NCBI GenBank assembly: GCA_905182985.1
Contig: CAJJDN010000108.1
Coordinates: forward strand, 298,325-362,324
Length of the DNA stretch: 64,000 bases
Direction: 5' to 3'
DNA from: Paramecium sonneborni
Taxonomy: Eukaryota; Ciliophora; Oligohymenophorea; Peniculida; Parameciidae
The notes under the pieces are model-generated. The model saw only the letters and a list, made by a program, of their open reading frames with translations. It did not search any database and was not told the origin of the DNA. Position 1 is the stretch's first letter. Every line of letters starts with the position of its first letter. The position numbers were made by a program, and so were the translations under genes. Below, one piece after another: positions 24,675 to 35,869 of this stretch.

Positions 24675-26632
24675 ATATTGTTATTTGATTTTGAATGTAA
24701 AATAATAATTGATATCATTCACCTCCTGCAGATTTAGAACCTGGAGCAATAAATTATTAGATTTCATCATAAAGGACTAAGACAAGTGATGCACCGATTC
24801 CTCTGAAGAAATTTGATAGGGCTCCTTTGAAAAATGCTTTAGTTCCTTCATTTTTAAGAATTTTAACTGCACAATCAAATGTATTTTTATAAAGAACATC
24901 AGCTCTACCTAGAAAATAAAATAAAAAATAAATAAATACCAGATTACATCATCATTCTTCTTCTAATTGTATCTAATGGATAAGAGATAACACCAGCTGT
25001 ACCAGTAATGAATTAAGCAACAACAAATTTTGCAAAAATGTTACCCATCATAGGATGTTTAAAGATTGTTCCTTTTGCGGTGTCATATGTACCAAAATAA
25101 ACACCTCTGTATACTATAATTCCCAAAACTGAAACACCAAATCCTCTATATAATCCTCCAAAACCATCTGTTTTATAAACCTTGCTTAAACAATCTGTCA
25201 AACCAGTAAATTGTCTGTCAGCCTTCTTACCAATATCTGCAGCCAATCTTGTTCTTGCAAAATCGAGTGGATAAACGACTAATAAAGATGTTGCACCAGC
25301 TGCACCACCTGAAGCCATATTTCCTAAAAAGAACATGAATTTCTCTTTTTTTGGGTCTTAACAATATAAAACATTTATTACCAAATGGACAGAGTAGCTT
25401 TTTATAAGCATCTTTGAAAGCGAAGTTTAATGCTTATGTTGGGAAATATCTGATGACATTGGCTAAATTACCTCTCCATAAGGCAGATAAACCCTTAAAT
25501 TATTAATTATAAAGAATACCTCTTCTCTTGGGACTCTGATGAAGCAATCAACGATTCCATTATATTTCTTGGCACCACCTTCTTAGATTTTCTTATTAGC
25601 ATCTTAGGTTTAGAGTAACAATTTGACTCTTTCAATTGGAGCAACAGCAGTCTTTGAAACAGCAGCAGAAACACCACCTATCATAAAATCTCTCAAGAAG
25701 TCACTCATTTATATGAAATAAATAAATCTTTTTCAAATTTTTCGAACAAATTTGTGCTTTTATACATCACAATTAAATATATATTATACAATATACATTA
25801 ATTTTTATTTTTTTATTACACCATTCCTATTTATTACATTAAAACCTGTTTTAAAAGCTAATTTTATTTATTTACTCTTAATTTATATCTATTCTTTTTT
25901 TTTTTTTTATAATTAATAAATTTATCTATTTCTGATAGTCCCTCTCAGTAATTCTTATTTTATGAATTATATATTCATATTATATTTATTATATAAGGTA
26001 AGTTTTATTTTAGTATCAATTTATTTAGACTTTATTGAACTTATTTATATCTAAATTTACTTATGAGTTAAAGTGATATAATTATTTCTTTACATAACTT
26101 CAAGATTAAATTTTTTATCTTTAATTTTTAACAATATATGATAATTTAAAGAAATTAGAAATCATAAAATCCATAATATTTCCTTATTTTTTCTCTGATC
26201 TTTGAATAATTTTTATTATAATTGAAATTGACTTATCAATTTAATAATTTTAGAAATGATAGAATCATAAAATTGAAAGAAAGAATAGAAAAATTGTCAT
26301 AAAATCTTAGCATGTAAATAATAAAGCGAGAGAAGAAAAAATAAATACTTATCCATACATATTATAACTACTAAAGTTTTGATCAATCAATAATCTTTTC
26401 AATCTTTTAATAATTAAAGAAGAAGTTTTAAAGCAAAATTTTGATAAAGAATAAAACAACTTAATTAAATTTGATTTAAAAAATGCGAAATTTTGAAAAA
26501 ATTTTGACAATGTTTATTCTAATAATTTCTGATATCGAAATTTAACAGTGTTCGTTTCATTAGATATTTTTAATAGTTTAACCCTTTAAAATTTATTAAT
26601 TTCATTTATAATTTTTCCAAATGAAAATTACC
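24675..26632. repeat. Left arm of 1958-bp inverted repeat (carrier copy A plus 5' flank)
   Basis: This segment appears to be the exact reverse complement of 28551-30508: both are 1958 bp and every place I compared agreed. It holds carrier copy A and 924 bp upstream of its start. Its 3' side (down to 24672) also matches the end of copy B. See findings for why the right arm is suspected to be partly an assembly product. Confidence 0.85.
24715..25708 (-). CDS. ADP/ATP carrier, copy A
   Basis: The 303-aa product has three mitochondrial-carrier repeats and the RRRMMM signature. N-terminus [19 protein letters not shown]. Introns: 25494-25519 (26 nt, ends AAG, in [11 protein letters not shown]), 25357-25381 (25 nt, ends AAG, in CPFG-DPKK) and 24909-24939 (31 nt, ends TAG). 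It is apparently identical, introns included, to copies B and C on the other strand. The size is normal for the family. The strongly conserved sequence and several copies suggest a highly expressed housekeeping carrier. Confidence 0.95.
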
Positions 26633-27307
26633 AAATTTCTATTTGTAAGATGCCTTTACACTTTTTTTTTAACATGCTTTCTTTCTCTTATTGTTATCAA
26701 CTAATTTTTGGAAGATATAGTTATTTAAGATTTATATCAGATATTAAAAATGGTTTTGGATATTTATAGGTTTCAAAGAATTCTATAGAACATTCATATA
26801 AATAATATCAGATGAAAATATCTCAGAATAATACTTAATGAATATTATTTTTTAAATAAGAACATTCATTAACTATTTAATAGCTAGTTAATGCTATTAT
26901 TATAGTTTATTTAATTATGGAATCATTTAATTTTTTCATTTAATTTTTTAGTAGATATTAATAAAACTAAAAATACAGATAAGACATTTTTAGATAATTA
27001 ATTAAATTTTTTTTCTTAAGCATTAAAATAGATATCTGCTAAGTTAGCAAAGAATAAATTTATAACAATTGATACAAAATCAAAGAACAGGCCCAGAAAT
27101 AAGTTAATAGTATATAATAATTGTAAACAATTTATAAGGTTTAGAAGAAATTTAGATGCTTTTTTATCAGAATAAATAATAAGATATAAAATATAAAACT
27201 AAAGAAAATATTAGTGAAAGATTATATATATTAATATATACAAGATTAATGATCTTTTAGAAAGCAAAGTGTATGGGTGTTAATAGCAAAAATAATATGT
27301 ATAAGTT
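26633..27307. other. Unique spacer between head-to-head carrier genes
   Basis: About 675 bp not shared with the repeat arms. It is AT-rich, with no spliceable gene. It contains a 26-nt element at 26696-26721 closely resembling one at 38578-38603 (see findings). Together with the flanking copied sequence it forms the region between the divergent carrier genes A and B. Confidence 0.6.
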
Positions 27308-28549
27308 ATTATAAAAAAAAAAAAAAGAATAGATATAAATTAAGAGTAAATAAATAAAATTAGCTTTTAAAACAGGTTTTAATGTAATAAATAGGAATGG
27401 TGTAATAAAAAAATAAAAATTAATGTATATTGTATAATATATATTTAATTGTGATGTATAAAAGCACAAATTTGTTCGAAAAATTTGAAAAAGATTTATT
27501 TATTTCATATAAATGAGTGACTTCTTGAGAGATTTTATGATAGGTGGTGTTTCTGCTGCTGTTTCAAAGACTGCTGTTGCTCCAATTGAAAGAGTCAAAT
27601 TGTTACTCTAAACCTAAGATGCTAATAAGAAAATCTAAGAAGGTGGTGCCAAGAAATATAATGGAATCGTTGATTGCTTCATCAGAGTCCCAAGAGAAGA
27701 GGTATTCTTTATAATTAATAATTTAAGGGTTTATCTGCCTTATGGAGAGGTAATTTAGCCAATGTCATCAGATATTTCCCAACATAAGCATTAAACTTCG
27801 CTTTCAAAGATGCTTATAAAAAGCTACTCTGTCCATTTGGTAATAAATGTTTTATATTGTTAAGACCCAAAAAAAGAGAAATTCATGTTCTTTTTAGGAA
27901 ATATGGCTTCAGGTGGTGCAGCTGGTGCAACATCTTTATTAGTCGTTTATCCACTCGATTTTGCAAGAACAAGATTGGCTGCAGATATTGGTAAGAAGGC
28001 TGACAGACAATTTACTGGTTTGACAGATTGTTTAAGCAAGGTTTATAAAACAGATGGTTTTGGAGGATTATATAGAGGATTTGGTGTTTCAGTTTTGGGA
28101 ATTATAGTATACAGAGGTGTTTATTTTGGTACATATGACACCGCAAAAGGAACAATCTTTAAACATCCTATGATGGGTAACATTTTTGCAAAATTTGTTG
28201 TTGCTTAATTCATTACTGGTACAGCTGGTGTTATCTCTTATCCATTAGATACAATTAGAAGAAGAATGATGATGTAATCTGGTATTTATTTATTTTTTAT
28301 TTTATTTTCTAGGTAGAGCTGATGTTCTTTATAAAAATACATTTGATTGTGCAGTTAAAATTCTTAAAAATGAAGGAACTAAAGCATTTTTCAAAGGAGC
28401 CCTATCAAATTTCTTCAGAGGAATCGGTGCATCACTTGTCTTAGTCCTTTATGATGAAATCTAATAATTTATTGCTCCAGGTTCTAAATCTGCAGGAGGT
28501 GAATGATATCAATTATTATTTTACATTCAAAATCAAATAACAATATAAT
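27308..28549. repeat. Carrier copy B repeat unit
   Basis: 27308-28546 appears identical to 29270-30508 (1239 bp, same orientation, offset 1962), and 27308-28549 to the reverse complement of 24672-25913. The last three bases before the N match the 3' flank of copy A, not of copy C. Confidence 0.85.
27513..28506 (+). CDS. ADP/ATP carrier, copy B
   Basis: Same 303-aa protein, same three introns and same 205-bp proximal upstream sequence as copies A and C, apparently with no difference. The sequence is complete, but the N lies 44 bp after its stop. Its 5' flank beyond 27308 is unique. It probably represents the true left half of a single + strand gene whose right half is copy C (see findings), so it should not be counted as an extra gene without checking. 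Confidence 0.85.
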
Positions 28550-28550
28550 N
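28550..28550. other. Single N: contig join
   Basis: An undetermined base sits exactly where the sequence changes from the 3' end of carrier copy B to the reverse complement of copy A's distal 5' flank. This is best read as a scaffold or contig junction and not as one unread base. Confidence 0.8.
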
Positions 28551-30508
28551 GGTAATTTTCATTTGGAAAAATTATAAATGAAATTAATAAATTTTAAAGG
28601 GTTAAACTATTAAAAATATCTAATGAAACGAACACTGTTAAATTTCGATATCAGAAATTATTAGAATAAACATTGTCAAAATTTTTTCAAAATTTCGCAT
28701 TTTTTAAATCAAATTTAATTAAGTTGTTTTATTCTTTATCAAAATTTTGCTTTAAAACTTCTTCTTTAATTATTAAAAGATTGAAAAGATTATTGATTGA
28801 TCAAAACTTTAGTAGTTATAATATGTATGGATAAGTATTTATTTTTTCTTCTCTCGCTTTATTATTTACATGCTAAGATTTTATGACAATTTTTCTATTC
28901 TTTCTTTCAATTTTATGATTCTATCATTTCTAAAATTATTAAATTGATAAGTCAATTTCAATTATAATAAAAATTATTCAAAGATCAGAGAAAAAATAAG
29001 GAAATATTATGGATTTTATGATTTCTAATTTCTTTAAATTATCATATATTGTTAAAAATTAAAGATAAAAAATTTAATCTTGAAGTTATGTAAAGAAATA
29101 ATTATATCACTTTAACTCATAAGTAAATTTAGATATAAATAAGTTCAATAAAGTCTAAATAAATTGATACTAAAATAAAACTTACCTTATATAATAAATA
29201 TAATATGAATATATAATTCATAAAATAAGAATTACTGAGAGGGACTATCAGAAATAGATAAATTTATTAATTATAAAAAAAAAAAAAAGAATAGATATAA
29301 ATTAAGAGTAAATAAATAAAATTAGCTTTTAAAACAGGTTTTAATGTAATAAATAGGAATGGTGTAATAAAAAAATAAAAATTAATGTATATTGTATAAT
29401 ATATATTTAATTGTGATGTATAAAAGCACAAATTTGTTCGAAAAATTTGAAAAAGATTTATTTATTTCATATAAATGAGTGACTTCTTGAGAGATTTTAT
29501 GATAGGTGGTGTTTCTGCTGCTGTTTCAAAGACTGCTGTTGCTCCAATTGAAAGAGTCAAATTGTTACTCTAAACCTAAGATGCTAATAAGAAAATCTAA
29601 GAAGGTGGTGCCAAGAAATATAATGGAATCGTTGATTGCTTCATCAGAGTCCCAAGAGAAGAGGTATTCTTTATAATTAATAATTTAAGGGTTTATCTGC
29701 CTTATGGAGAGGTAATTTAGCCAATGTCATCAGATATTTCCCAACATAAGCATTAAACTTCGCTTTCAAAGATGCTTATAAAAAGCTACTCTGTCCATTT
29801 GGTAATAAATGTTTTATATTGTTAAGACCCAAAAAAAGAGAAATTCATGTTCTTTTTAGGAAATATGGCTTCAGGTGGTGCAGCTGGTGCAACATCTTTA
29901 TTAGTCGTTTATCCACTCGATTTTGCAAGAACAAGATTGGCTGCAGATATTGGTAAGAAGGCTGACAGACAATTTACTGGTTTGACAGATTGTTTAAGCA
30001 AGGTTTATAAAACAGATGGTTTTGGAGGATTATATAGAGGATTTGGTGTTTCAGTTTTGGGAATTATAGTATACAGAGGTGTTTATTTTGGTACATATGA
30101 CACCGCAAAAGGAACAATCTTTAAACATCCTATGATGGGTAACATTTTTGCAAAATTTGTTGTTGCTTAATTCATTACTGGTACAGCTGGTGTTATCTCT
30201 TATCCATTAGATACAATTAGAAGAAGAATGATGATGTAATCTGGTATTTATTTATTTTTTATTTTATTTTCTAGGTAGAGCTGATGTTCTTTATAAAAAT
30301 ACATTTGATTGTGCAGTTAAAATTCTTAAAAATGAAGGAACTAAAGCATTTTTCAAAGGAGCCCTATCAAATTTCTTCAGAGGAATCGGTGCATCACTTG
30401 TCTTAGTCCTTTATGATGAAATCTAATAATTTATTGCTCCAGGTTCTAAATCTGCAGGAGGTGAATGATATCAATTATTATTTTACATTCAAAATCAAAT
30501 AACAATAT
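28551..30508. repeat. Right arm of 1958-bp inverted repeat (carrier copy C plus 5' flank)
   Basis: Reverse complement of 24675-26632 over its full length. The part 28551-29269 repeats copy A's distal upstream region and contains no gene. From 29270 it is also identical to copy B. The match to A stops at 30508, 40 bp after the stop codon, where a unique 3' flank begins. Confidence 0.85.
29475..30468 (+). CDS. ADP/ATP carrier, copy C
   Basis: It encodes the same 303-aa carrier as copies A and B, with the same introns. Its 3' flank (from 30509) is unique, while its entire 5' flank back to the N equals that of copy A. If the N is a mis-join inside a repeat, copy C and copy B are one gene with B's upstream and C's downstream sequence. 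Confidence 0.85.
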
Positions 30509-30802
30509 GACACAATCAAAATATTATAATATTTTTATCTTTTATCCATTTTAATTTAAATTCTGAAAAAATCCCTCAAAATTATTATCAGAATATACAA
30601 TTCATTAAAGTTACAAGAAATTCTTATATTTTTTAAAATTAAAAAATTCATAAATTGTAAAAATATTATTTTGAAAATCATCTCAAAAAAGACTATTAAG
30701 ATATAGATTTTACCTGAATAATTATAGGTAACAAGTACTTAAATAAAATAGATATAAATAATTGTTTGATTATATTGAAGTAATAATGATATCGAAAAAT
30801 GA

Positions 30803-31667
30803 TCATTCTACTTATTATTAATCATTATTTTTTTTAATGGCCTAAACTATTTCCTTGGATATAGGTACAGTAAAGGGTACAGAGATGGGTTATTAAAATG
30901 AAAAAGTATTGGTATTCGGATGTTTAGGTATTTATGGTGTATTGAATTGATATTATTCTTGATAAATTTATGATTTAGTTTAGGGTGGAGATTAAACAAT
31001 GAATGGAAAACTTGAAGGGACAGAGCGTATTGGTGAATTTAAAGGTTATCTTTTAGTATCAGAATAGTTATCTTAAAGCTTAATGGAAGTTCTTTATTTG
31101 GCAGGAGTATTATTAGGTGATTGAGCTTGTAATTATTACTGTATTTAAAAATATGGAGTGATTGATTCAGTTAAAAGTGAAGTAATTTTGCCATATAGAT
31201 TTTGTTCATATAATAATAGTTATTTGATGAATCCAGGATTAGGTGAAGCAATGGGTCTTTAATGTTTAACATAGATTAATGCTTATTCTAGATTTAGATT
31301 TCTTTTTTTCATTAAATAAGAGATCACTATTGCAGTTGATCTTGATTTTCCAGCATGACAATGAACTAAAACATTAGTAAATTATCTGGATGTTTCTAAA
31401 AAAGTATGAGCTTAATCAAAAAGTGAAGTCATGTCTTAAAGTGGAGTATCATGACAATCAAGTACAAGATTATTAATCTCTGGACCATATTAAATTGCTG
31501 AAATAAAATAATAGATTACTAAATTCTGAACAAACAGATAAAACACATGTAATATTGTATTAGTTAAGTGCATTCATATTAGTAGCAGTAATTATGGAAC
31601 CATGAAATAATCCCCCTCTCTTTTCAACAGGTTCTATTATGCATGAAATATCATAATTATTAATCAT
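30803..31667 (-). CDS. Dual-specificity protein phosphatase
   Basis: The 280-aa product has one 22-nt intron (31498-31519, ends CAG). The first ~150 residues are a DSP domain: SIITATNMNALNQYNITCVL, the presumed general acid Asp in LVLDCHDTPLQ, and the active site VLVHCHAGKSRSTAIVISYL, fitting HCxxGxxR(S/T). A long Ser/Pro/Gln-rich tail of ~110 aa follows, without a recognisable domain, and is probably disordered. It removes phosphate from Tyr/Ser/Thr residues; the substrate is unknown. It is one of three tightly spaced minus-strand genes (gaps 84 and 43 bp), the other two being ubiquitin-ligase-like. Confidence 0.9.
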
Positions 31668-31751
31668 TATAATAAATTATATAATCAAGCATTTTATTAG
31701 AAATGTCTAGATAAAGCAGTCTAATGTCTAAATTCTAATCTCTTTCTTTCA

Positions 31752-33017
31752 TCATAATAAAAAACAATTAATCCAATAATAGTAGGTAAGAGTGCTAATA
31801 ATAACATTAATAATAATACCAACAATAAAGACAACTATCGTTATAGGTATAAGAGCAATCCCTGATAAAAAAGCGAGAGTTAATAAACATGCCTAAATCC
31901 AACAAGTTTAATGTCTATAAAATCTTGTTTAGATTAATTTGGCTATGCATAAGATTGGAGCAATTACTATCACAATTATTGGAGTCAATATTATTAGTAA
32001 TATAAAACAAATAAATCTCCAAATTATTAATTTTACATATGACCAATCTTTTTATCTAATCCATCCTGGCATTAACGCAGGACAACCAAAAGGATTGAAT
32101 ATTGCATAATGAATTGATGTATAATCACTTCCACAAATCCAACACCATTCATGTTAACAAAATTAACAAGTCATATGATTACAACCATTTATTTTCTCTA
32201 CTATTATTTTACATCTTGGACATTATTGTGTATCTCTATTCTCTTACCATTCATTTAATACTTATTATAAATTATCTTCACAACTTTATAAAGGATGTGC
32301 TCTTTATTTGCACTCTTTACAAACTTCAACTTTACAATAATTACAACTAGATATCTTTTAATCCTATTTAAATTCTATCACATTATTGCAATTTATTGTT
32401 GGACACCATGCCTTGTTCTTATTTATTGCTATCTCCAAATTTTAATGGCACTTTATATACTTTGTATAAAGTTCTTCTGATTATTCCAATATATCTATGT
32501 CCCTAATCGCAAAATCACAATGTGGACATATTAAATTCTTTACTCTACTCTCCTCTATCTATTATCTTAAGTAATTATAAAAACAGTTTTAACAAATCAT
32601 GTGTTTCTTCTTATTTAAATGAATAAACTCATTATCCATATACATCATATAACAAACACAGCATTATTAATTTTTATACAAACTCTCTACTATTTCTTTT
32701 AATTTTTAAAACTATTTCTCACTATTCTCATCAAACCTATTATGAAATTACTTCCCCTTATTGCATATTACACATTCATTCTTTCCTTAATCAACATATA
32801 CATGACTTTCATCATGCTATAAATATATCGCGGCTTCTTATAAACTTTTAAATCCTTTAAAGTGAACTGCGTATATGGATTAAAATATGCTAAATCCTTA
32901 TAATTATGTCAAATCTATTATCAATTACATTTCCTCCAAATCTATCTTTGATGAAATCTATTCCACTCTTATAACATTCCCATTCTCTTTATCATCCTCA
33001 AATTTTACATAATTCAT
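31752..33017 (-). CDS. RBR-type E3 ubiquitin ligase with C-terminal membrane segments
   Basis: The 421-aa intronless product has RING1 (CCVCYMMYMDNEFIHL, then CPHCDFAI), an IBR with CNYCKVEVCKEC, and RING2 (CPRCKIIVEKINGCNHMTC, then CQHEWCWICG). The Cys in NGCNHM is the expected thioester-forming catalytic residue. Two or three hydrophobic helices after RING2 (LIIWRFICFILLIILTPIIV and LIPITIVVFIVGIIINVIIS) predict membrane anchoring, as in RNF19/RNF144-type RBRs. The N-terminal ~110 residues are unassigned. RBR enzymes take ubiquitin from an E2 onto themselves, then onto substrate. It lies directly downstream of a TRIM-like gene. Confidence 0.9.
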
Positions 33018-33060
33018 TTATTTTATATTAAAATACTCATTTTTTAATATTATCAATATT

Positions 33061-34530
33061 TCATTATATTTCTATACAATCATGCAAATCAGCTAATCTT
33101 ACACAAAAAAATAGCTTCTAGTCTTTATATAATTCTAAAGGAATAGTTGTTTGCACTTATGAATCTCTGTTGATGATCAATTACTTATGAAATGGTTTAA
33201 ATGTTAATTCTAATGTAGAATTACTATAGAATCTTAAATTTGGGGAACTTCTAACCATATCTGATCCGGTCATTGATCTAATATATCCATTTGAATTGAG
33301 TAGATAACAACCATGATCTTTATTATTTGATCCTGGCATGTGTTCAGCTGAACCTGTAAAAATGAAATTATTTTCTTATAATTTAGATTGATCACAAATT
33401 CCAACAGCCATAGGATATCGTTAATTTGAATTTCTACAAACTTTAATAATAAGTGTAACTCTTTATTCTCGAGCTAATCCACTTCCATATATTGATGGTT
33501 TAATTAAAGCTATACTTTTATCATTATCTAAAATCAATTTTGCTGATTTGGAAGTTATTTATAATCCTTAGCCAAAGCATTCAGAATGGAAAGAATATGT
33601 TGTACTAAAAGTATTAGATGTCTCAATTAAAGACATTTATTGTCCAATTCTCTTTTTTTAATTGCTTGGTTTATAGTAAAATTGACTCAATGATTGACTA
33701 ACAGAGATTCTGTCATCTGGAGATCCTGGAGATTTATCAATACCTGTTATTTTTTTATAACTTGATAATTGTTGTTAAGATCGATTAAATTCAAGATTAG
33801 TTTAACCAAGTTTTTTTTAGAATTGACTATTACTTTATTAAGTAACTTAGGTTTTATAATTATTATCTCCATCACTTTTAAAAGCATTGATTAAATCTCT
33901 TAATTTTCTGAATAAAAGATTTTCTCCATCAGTTTCTTCTGCTGCATCAATTATATAATTGTTTCTTACTAAAAATTCTTATCTTTTTGTGTTGTATTCA
34001 ATCTTCTAAAAAAATTAACTCATAAGTTTCTATATCAAATTTTAATCATGTAATTTAATTGCTTTATTGAAAATCTCTTATGTTGGCAATACACAAGAGA
34101 ACTCTATTTATACTAAGAACATATACATTCATAATATTATAATTTCCTTTCTAACATATCCTTCTATTTCTAAATTGCATCATTAAGCATTTCTTATAAT
34201 TCTGTTAATTGTTTAATTAAGTTCTTTAATTTGTAAACCAAATCATTTTGAACTGTGGATTCCTAAAATCTGAAATCCTACTTTACATAATTATATATTA
34301 CAATCTCATTTACTAGACTATTCCCTTATTTTTGTAAGAGATTAATGAATTTTTTGTAATGAATCACTTGATGACCGATATGATTTTCTTCAATGCATGA
34401 AACACAATTTAACACTTTGTTCATTGAAATGCATTCTGTATTCATACATAACAATTCTAAAGGTTCATCTTCACCTTTATATACATAAAATACCTTAGTG
34501 ATATCCTGCCATCTGACAATATAAATTCAT
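33061..34530 (-). CDS. B-box, coiled-coil, SPRY (TRIM-like) protein
   Basis: The product is about 475 aa. Near the N-terminus a B-box-like zinc motif runs CMNTECISMNKVLNCVSCIE then ENHIGHQVIH. A coiled-coil region of ~150 aa follows. The C-terminus looks like a SPRY domain (MAVGICDQSKLQENNF, then DHGCYLLNSNGYIRSMTGSD). No RING precedes the B-box. Introns: 34104-34126 (23 nt, needed for frame) and 34475-34493 (19 nt, ends AAG), the latter uncertain. The start at 34530 depends on it, and an exon further upstream (34.54-34.82 kb) is possible. TRIM-like proteins are often ubiquitin-system adaptors; neighbouring an RBR ligase fits but does not prove this. Confidence 0.75.
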
Positions 34531-35015
34531 TTTATTAATAAATAATTAATACAGTTTTATTATTTCGCATTCTATTCATCAATTTATCATATACTGTTCC
34601 AATCTCTATTAAGTTCCTTTCTACAAAATTAAATTCTCTAATGAATTTTAATTTCCACTCACTATTAGTGATTATTTGAAACCTTCATCATCTGGAAATA
34701 TTTTGTATCTTAATAATTCAATACTATCATAAAGTGATTAATTAAAATTATGATTATTACGATTAAATATACATCCTCTTTCTCATTCAATCTTATCTAT
34801 AAGTAGATAATTCAAACATCAATATCTATGCAAATCAATTAATTTGAACTATAATATTCATTCTAAAATTGTCTGTTATTATTACTTAAATTTTACAAAA
34901 TTAGTTAATTATAGAATTTTAACTTAAATAATCAATTATATATCTAATTTGGTTATTGTTACAATCAAATATATTTTGGAATAAGTGTGCTAATATAAAA
35001 TATTAATTATAAAAA
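34531..35015 (-). other. Intergenic region with possible minus-strand exon
   Basis: Between the divergent TRIM-like and FAM13-like genes. On the minus strand a coding-looking frame (WKLKFIREFNFVERNLIEIG, then VYDKLMNRMRNNK) runs from ~34.67 to ~34.55 kb and directly abuts the TRIM-like start. It could be a 5' exon of that gene, joined by an unusually long (~40-nt) intron, or a relic. I could not close it into a model. Confidence 0.3.
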
Positions 35016-35788
35016 ATGGAAATCGATATTCTTAATGAATTACTTACAGAATCAGTTGCTAAACTATTTAATCCTAGAGCTGTATATAATTTTAAGAAAC
35101 CTACTCCAGTTTATGATAATTATTAAAAGAATTCAAATAATACATCTTCAACATCAATATCATCTATGTAATCTGATTAACCAAAATTTGAATAACCTTA
35201 ATAAAAATTATCTAATCCACCTTCAATTGAATAGTGGGTAGGTATGATTGGACCTTAAAAATTATAAGAGTCATTAAATAAGTATGATAACAAATATATT
35301 AAAGATTGAATATAGATTTAGCAAAATTAACAAAAAGAGATCTAGAAATGATGAGTATGGATTAACTTTAAAATGAGAAAAAAAGAGTAAAAAATGAACT
35401 TAAATTTTATGATGCTAATTTTTAATCAATTTTCAATAGATTTCCATTGAGAAATGAAAAAGAACCAATGAGACCCTTGTATATTTATTATAAAAAATTG
35501 AAGTAATAAATTGATAAGGTTGCTCAAAACCCAGGAGTTTAAATACCAACATATAAACAATAAACAAATAATACACAAGGAGAAATTTAAAAAAGAATTG
35601 AAGACTTAAAAAAAACAAGAGCAGAATTGAGAGAGAAATTAAATAATTTTTAAAATGAATTTACATCTACACATAATAGAAGAATTCGATTTCATAAAGA
35701 TATTGCTCCTGTAGAGAAAGAGTATAAATTGTATAAAGAAATAAAAAATGAAATTCAAAAATTGGAGAATATTTTATTAAAGAAATGA
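35016..35788 (+). CDS. FAM13-like domain protein
   Basis: The 249-aa product has one 23-nt intron (35282-35304, ends AAG). The central block NEKKRVKNELKFYDANFQSI then RFPLRNEKEPMRPLYIYYKK resembles the conserved region of animal FAM13A/B: a KxELKxYDxxF motif followed by a KEPLRPLYxxYRxLK motif. The N-terminal ~90 residues are Ser/Pro/Gln-rich. The C-terminal ~80 are coiled coil (RIEDLKKTRAELREKLNNF). No RhoGAP domain is present, unlike human FAM13A. Function in protists is unknown; the resemblance is by eye and needs a profile search. Confidence 0.7.
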
Positions 35789-35869
35789 ATAATATAAGAT
35801 TAAATATATATTATTTCTATGATTATAAAGTTGAATAAATAAAACTTATAATAATTGTCAGACATATCT

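Noticed and set aside
26640..26720. Possible U5 or other snRNA because of GCCTTTAC and an Sm-like AATTTTTGG
   Set aside because: The loop lacks the invariant GCCTTTTAC and I could not fold the stems; kept only as a weak note on the repeated element.
30838..31000. A + strand start reading MAQTISLDIG in front of the phosphatase region
   Set aside because: It is antisense to the Ser/Pro/Gln-rich tail of the dual-specificity phosphatase and soon meets TGA.
32102..32480. Two overlapping hydrophobic + strand ORFs
   Set aside because: They are antisense to the RBR ligase, whose Cys/His pattern is clear on the minus strand.
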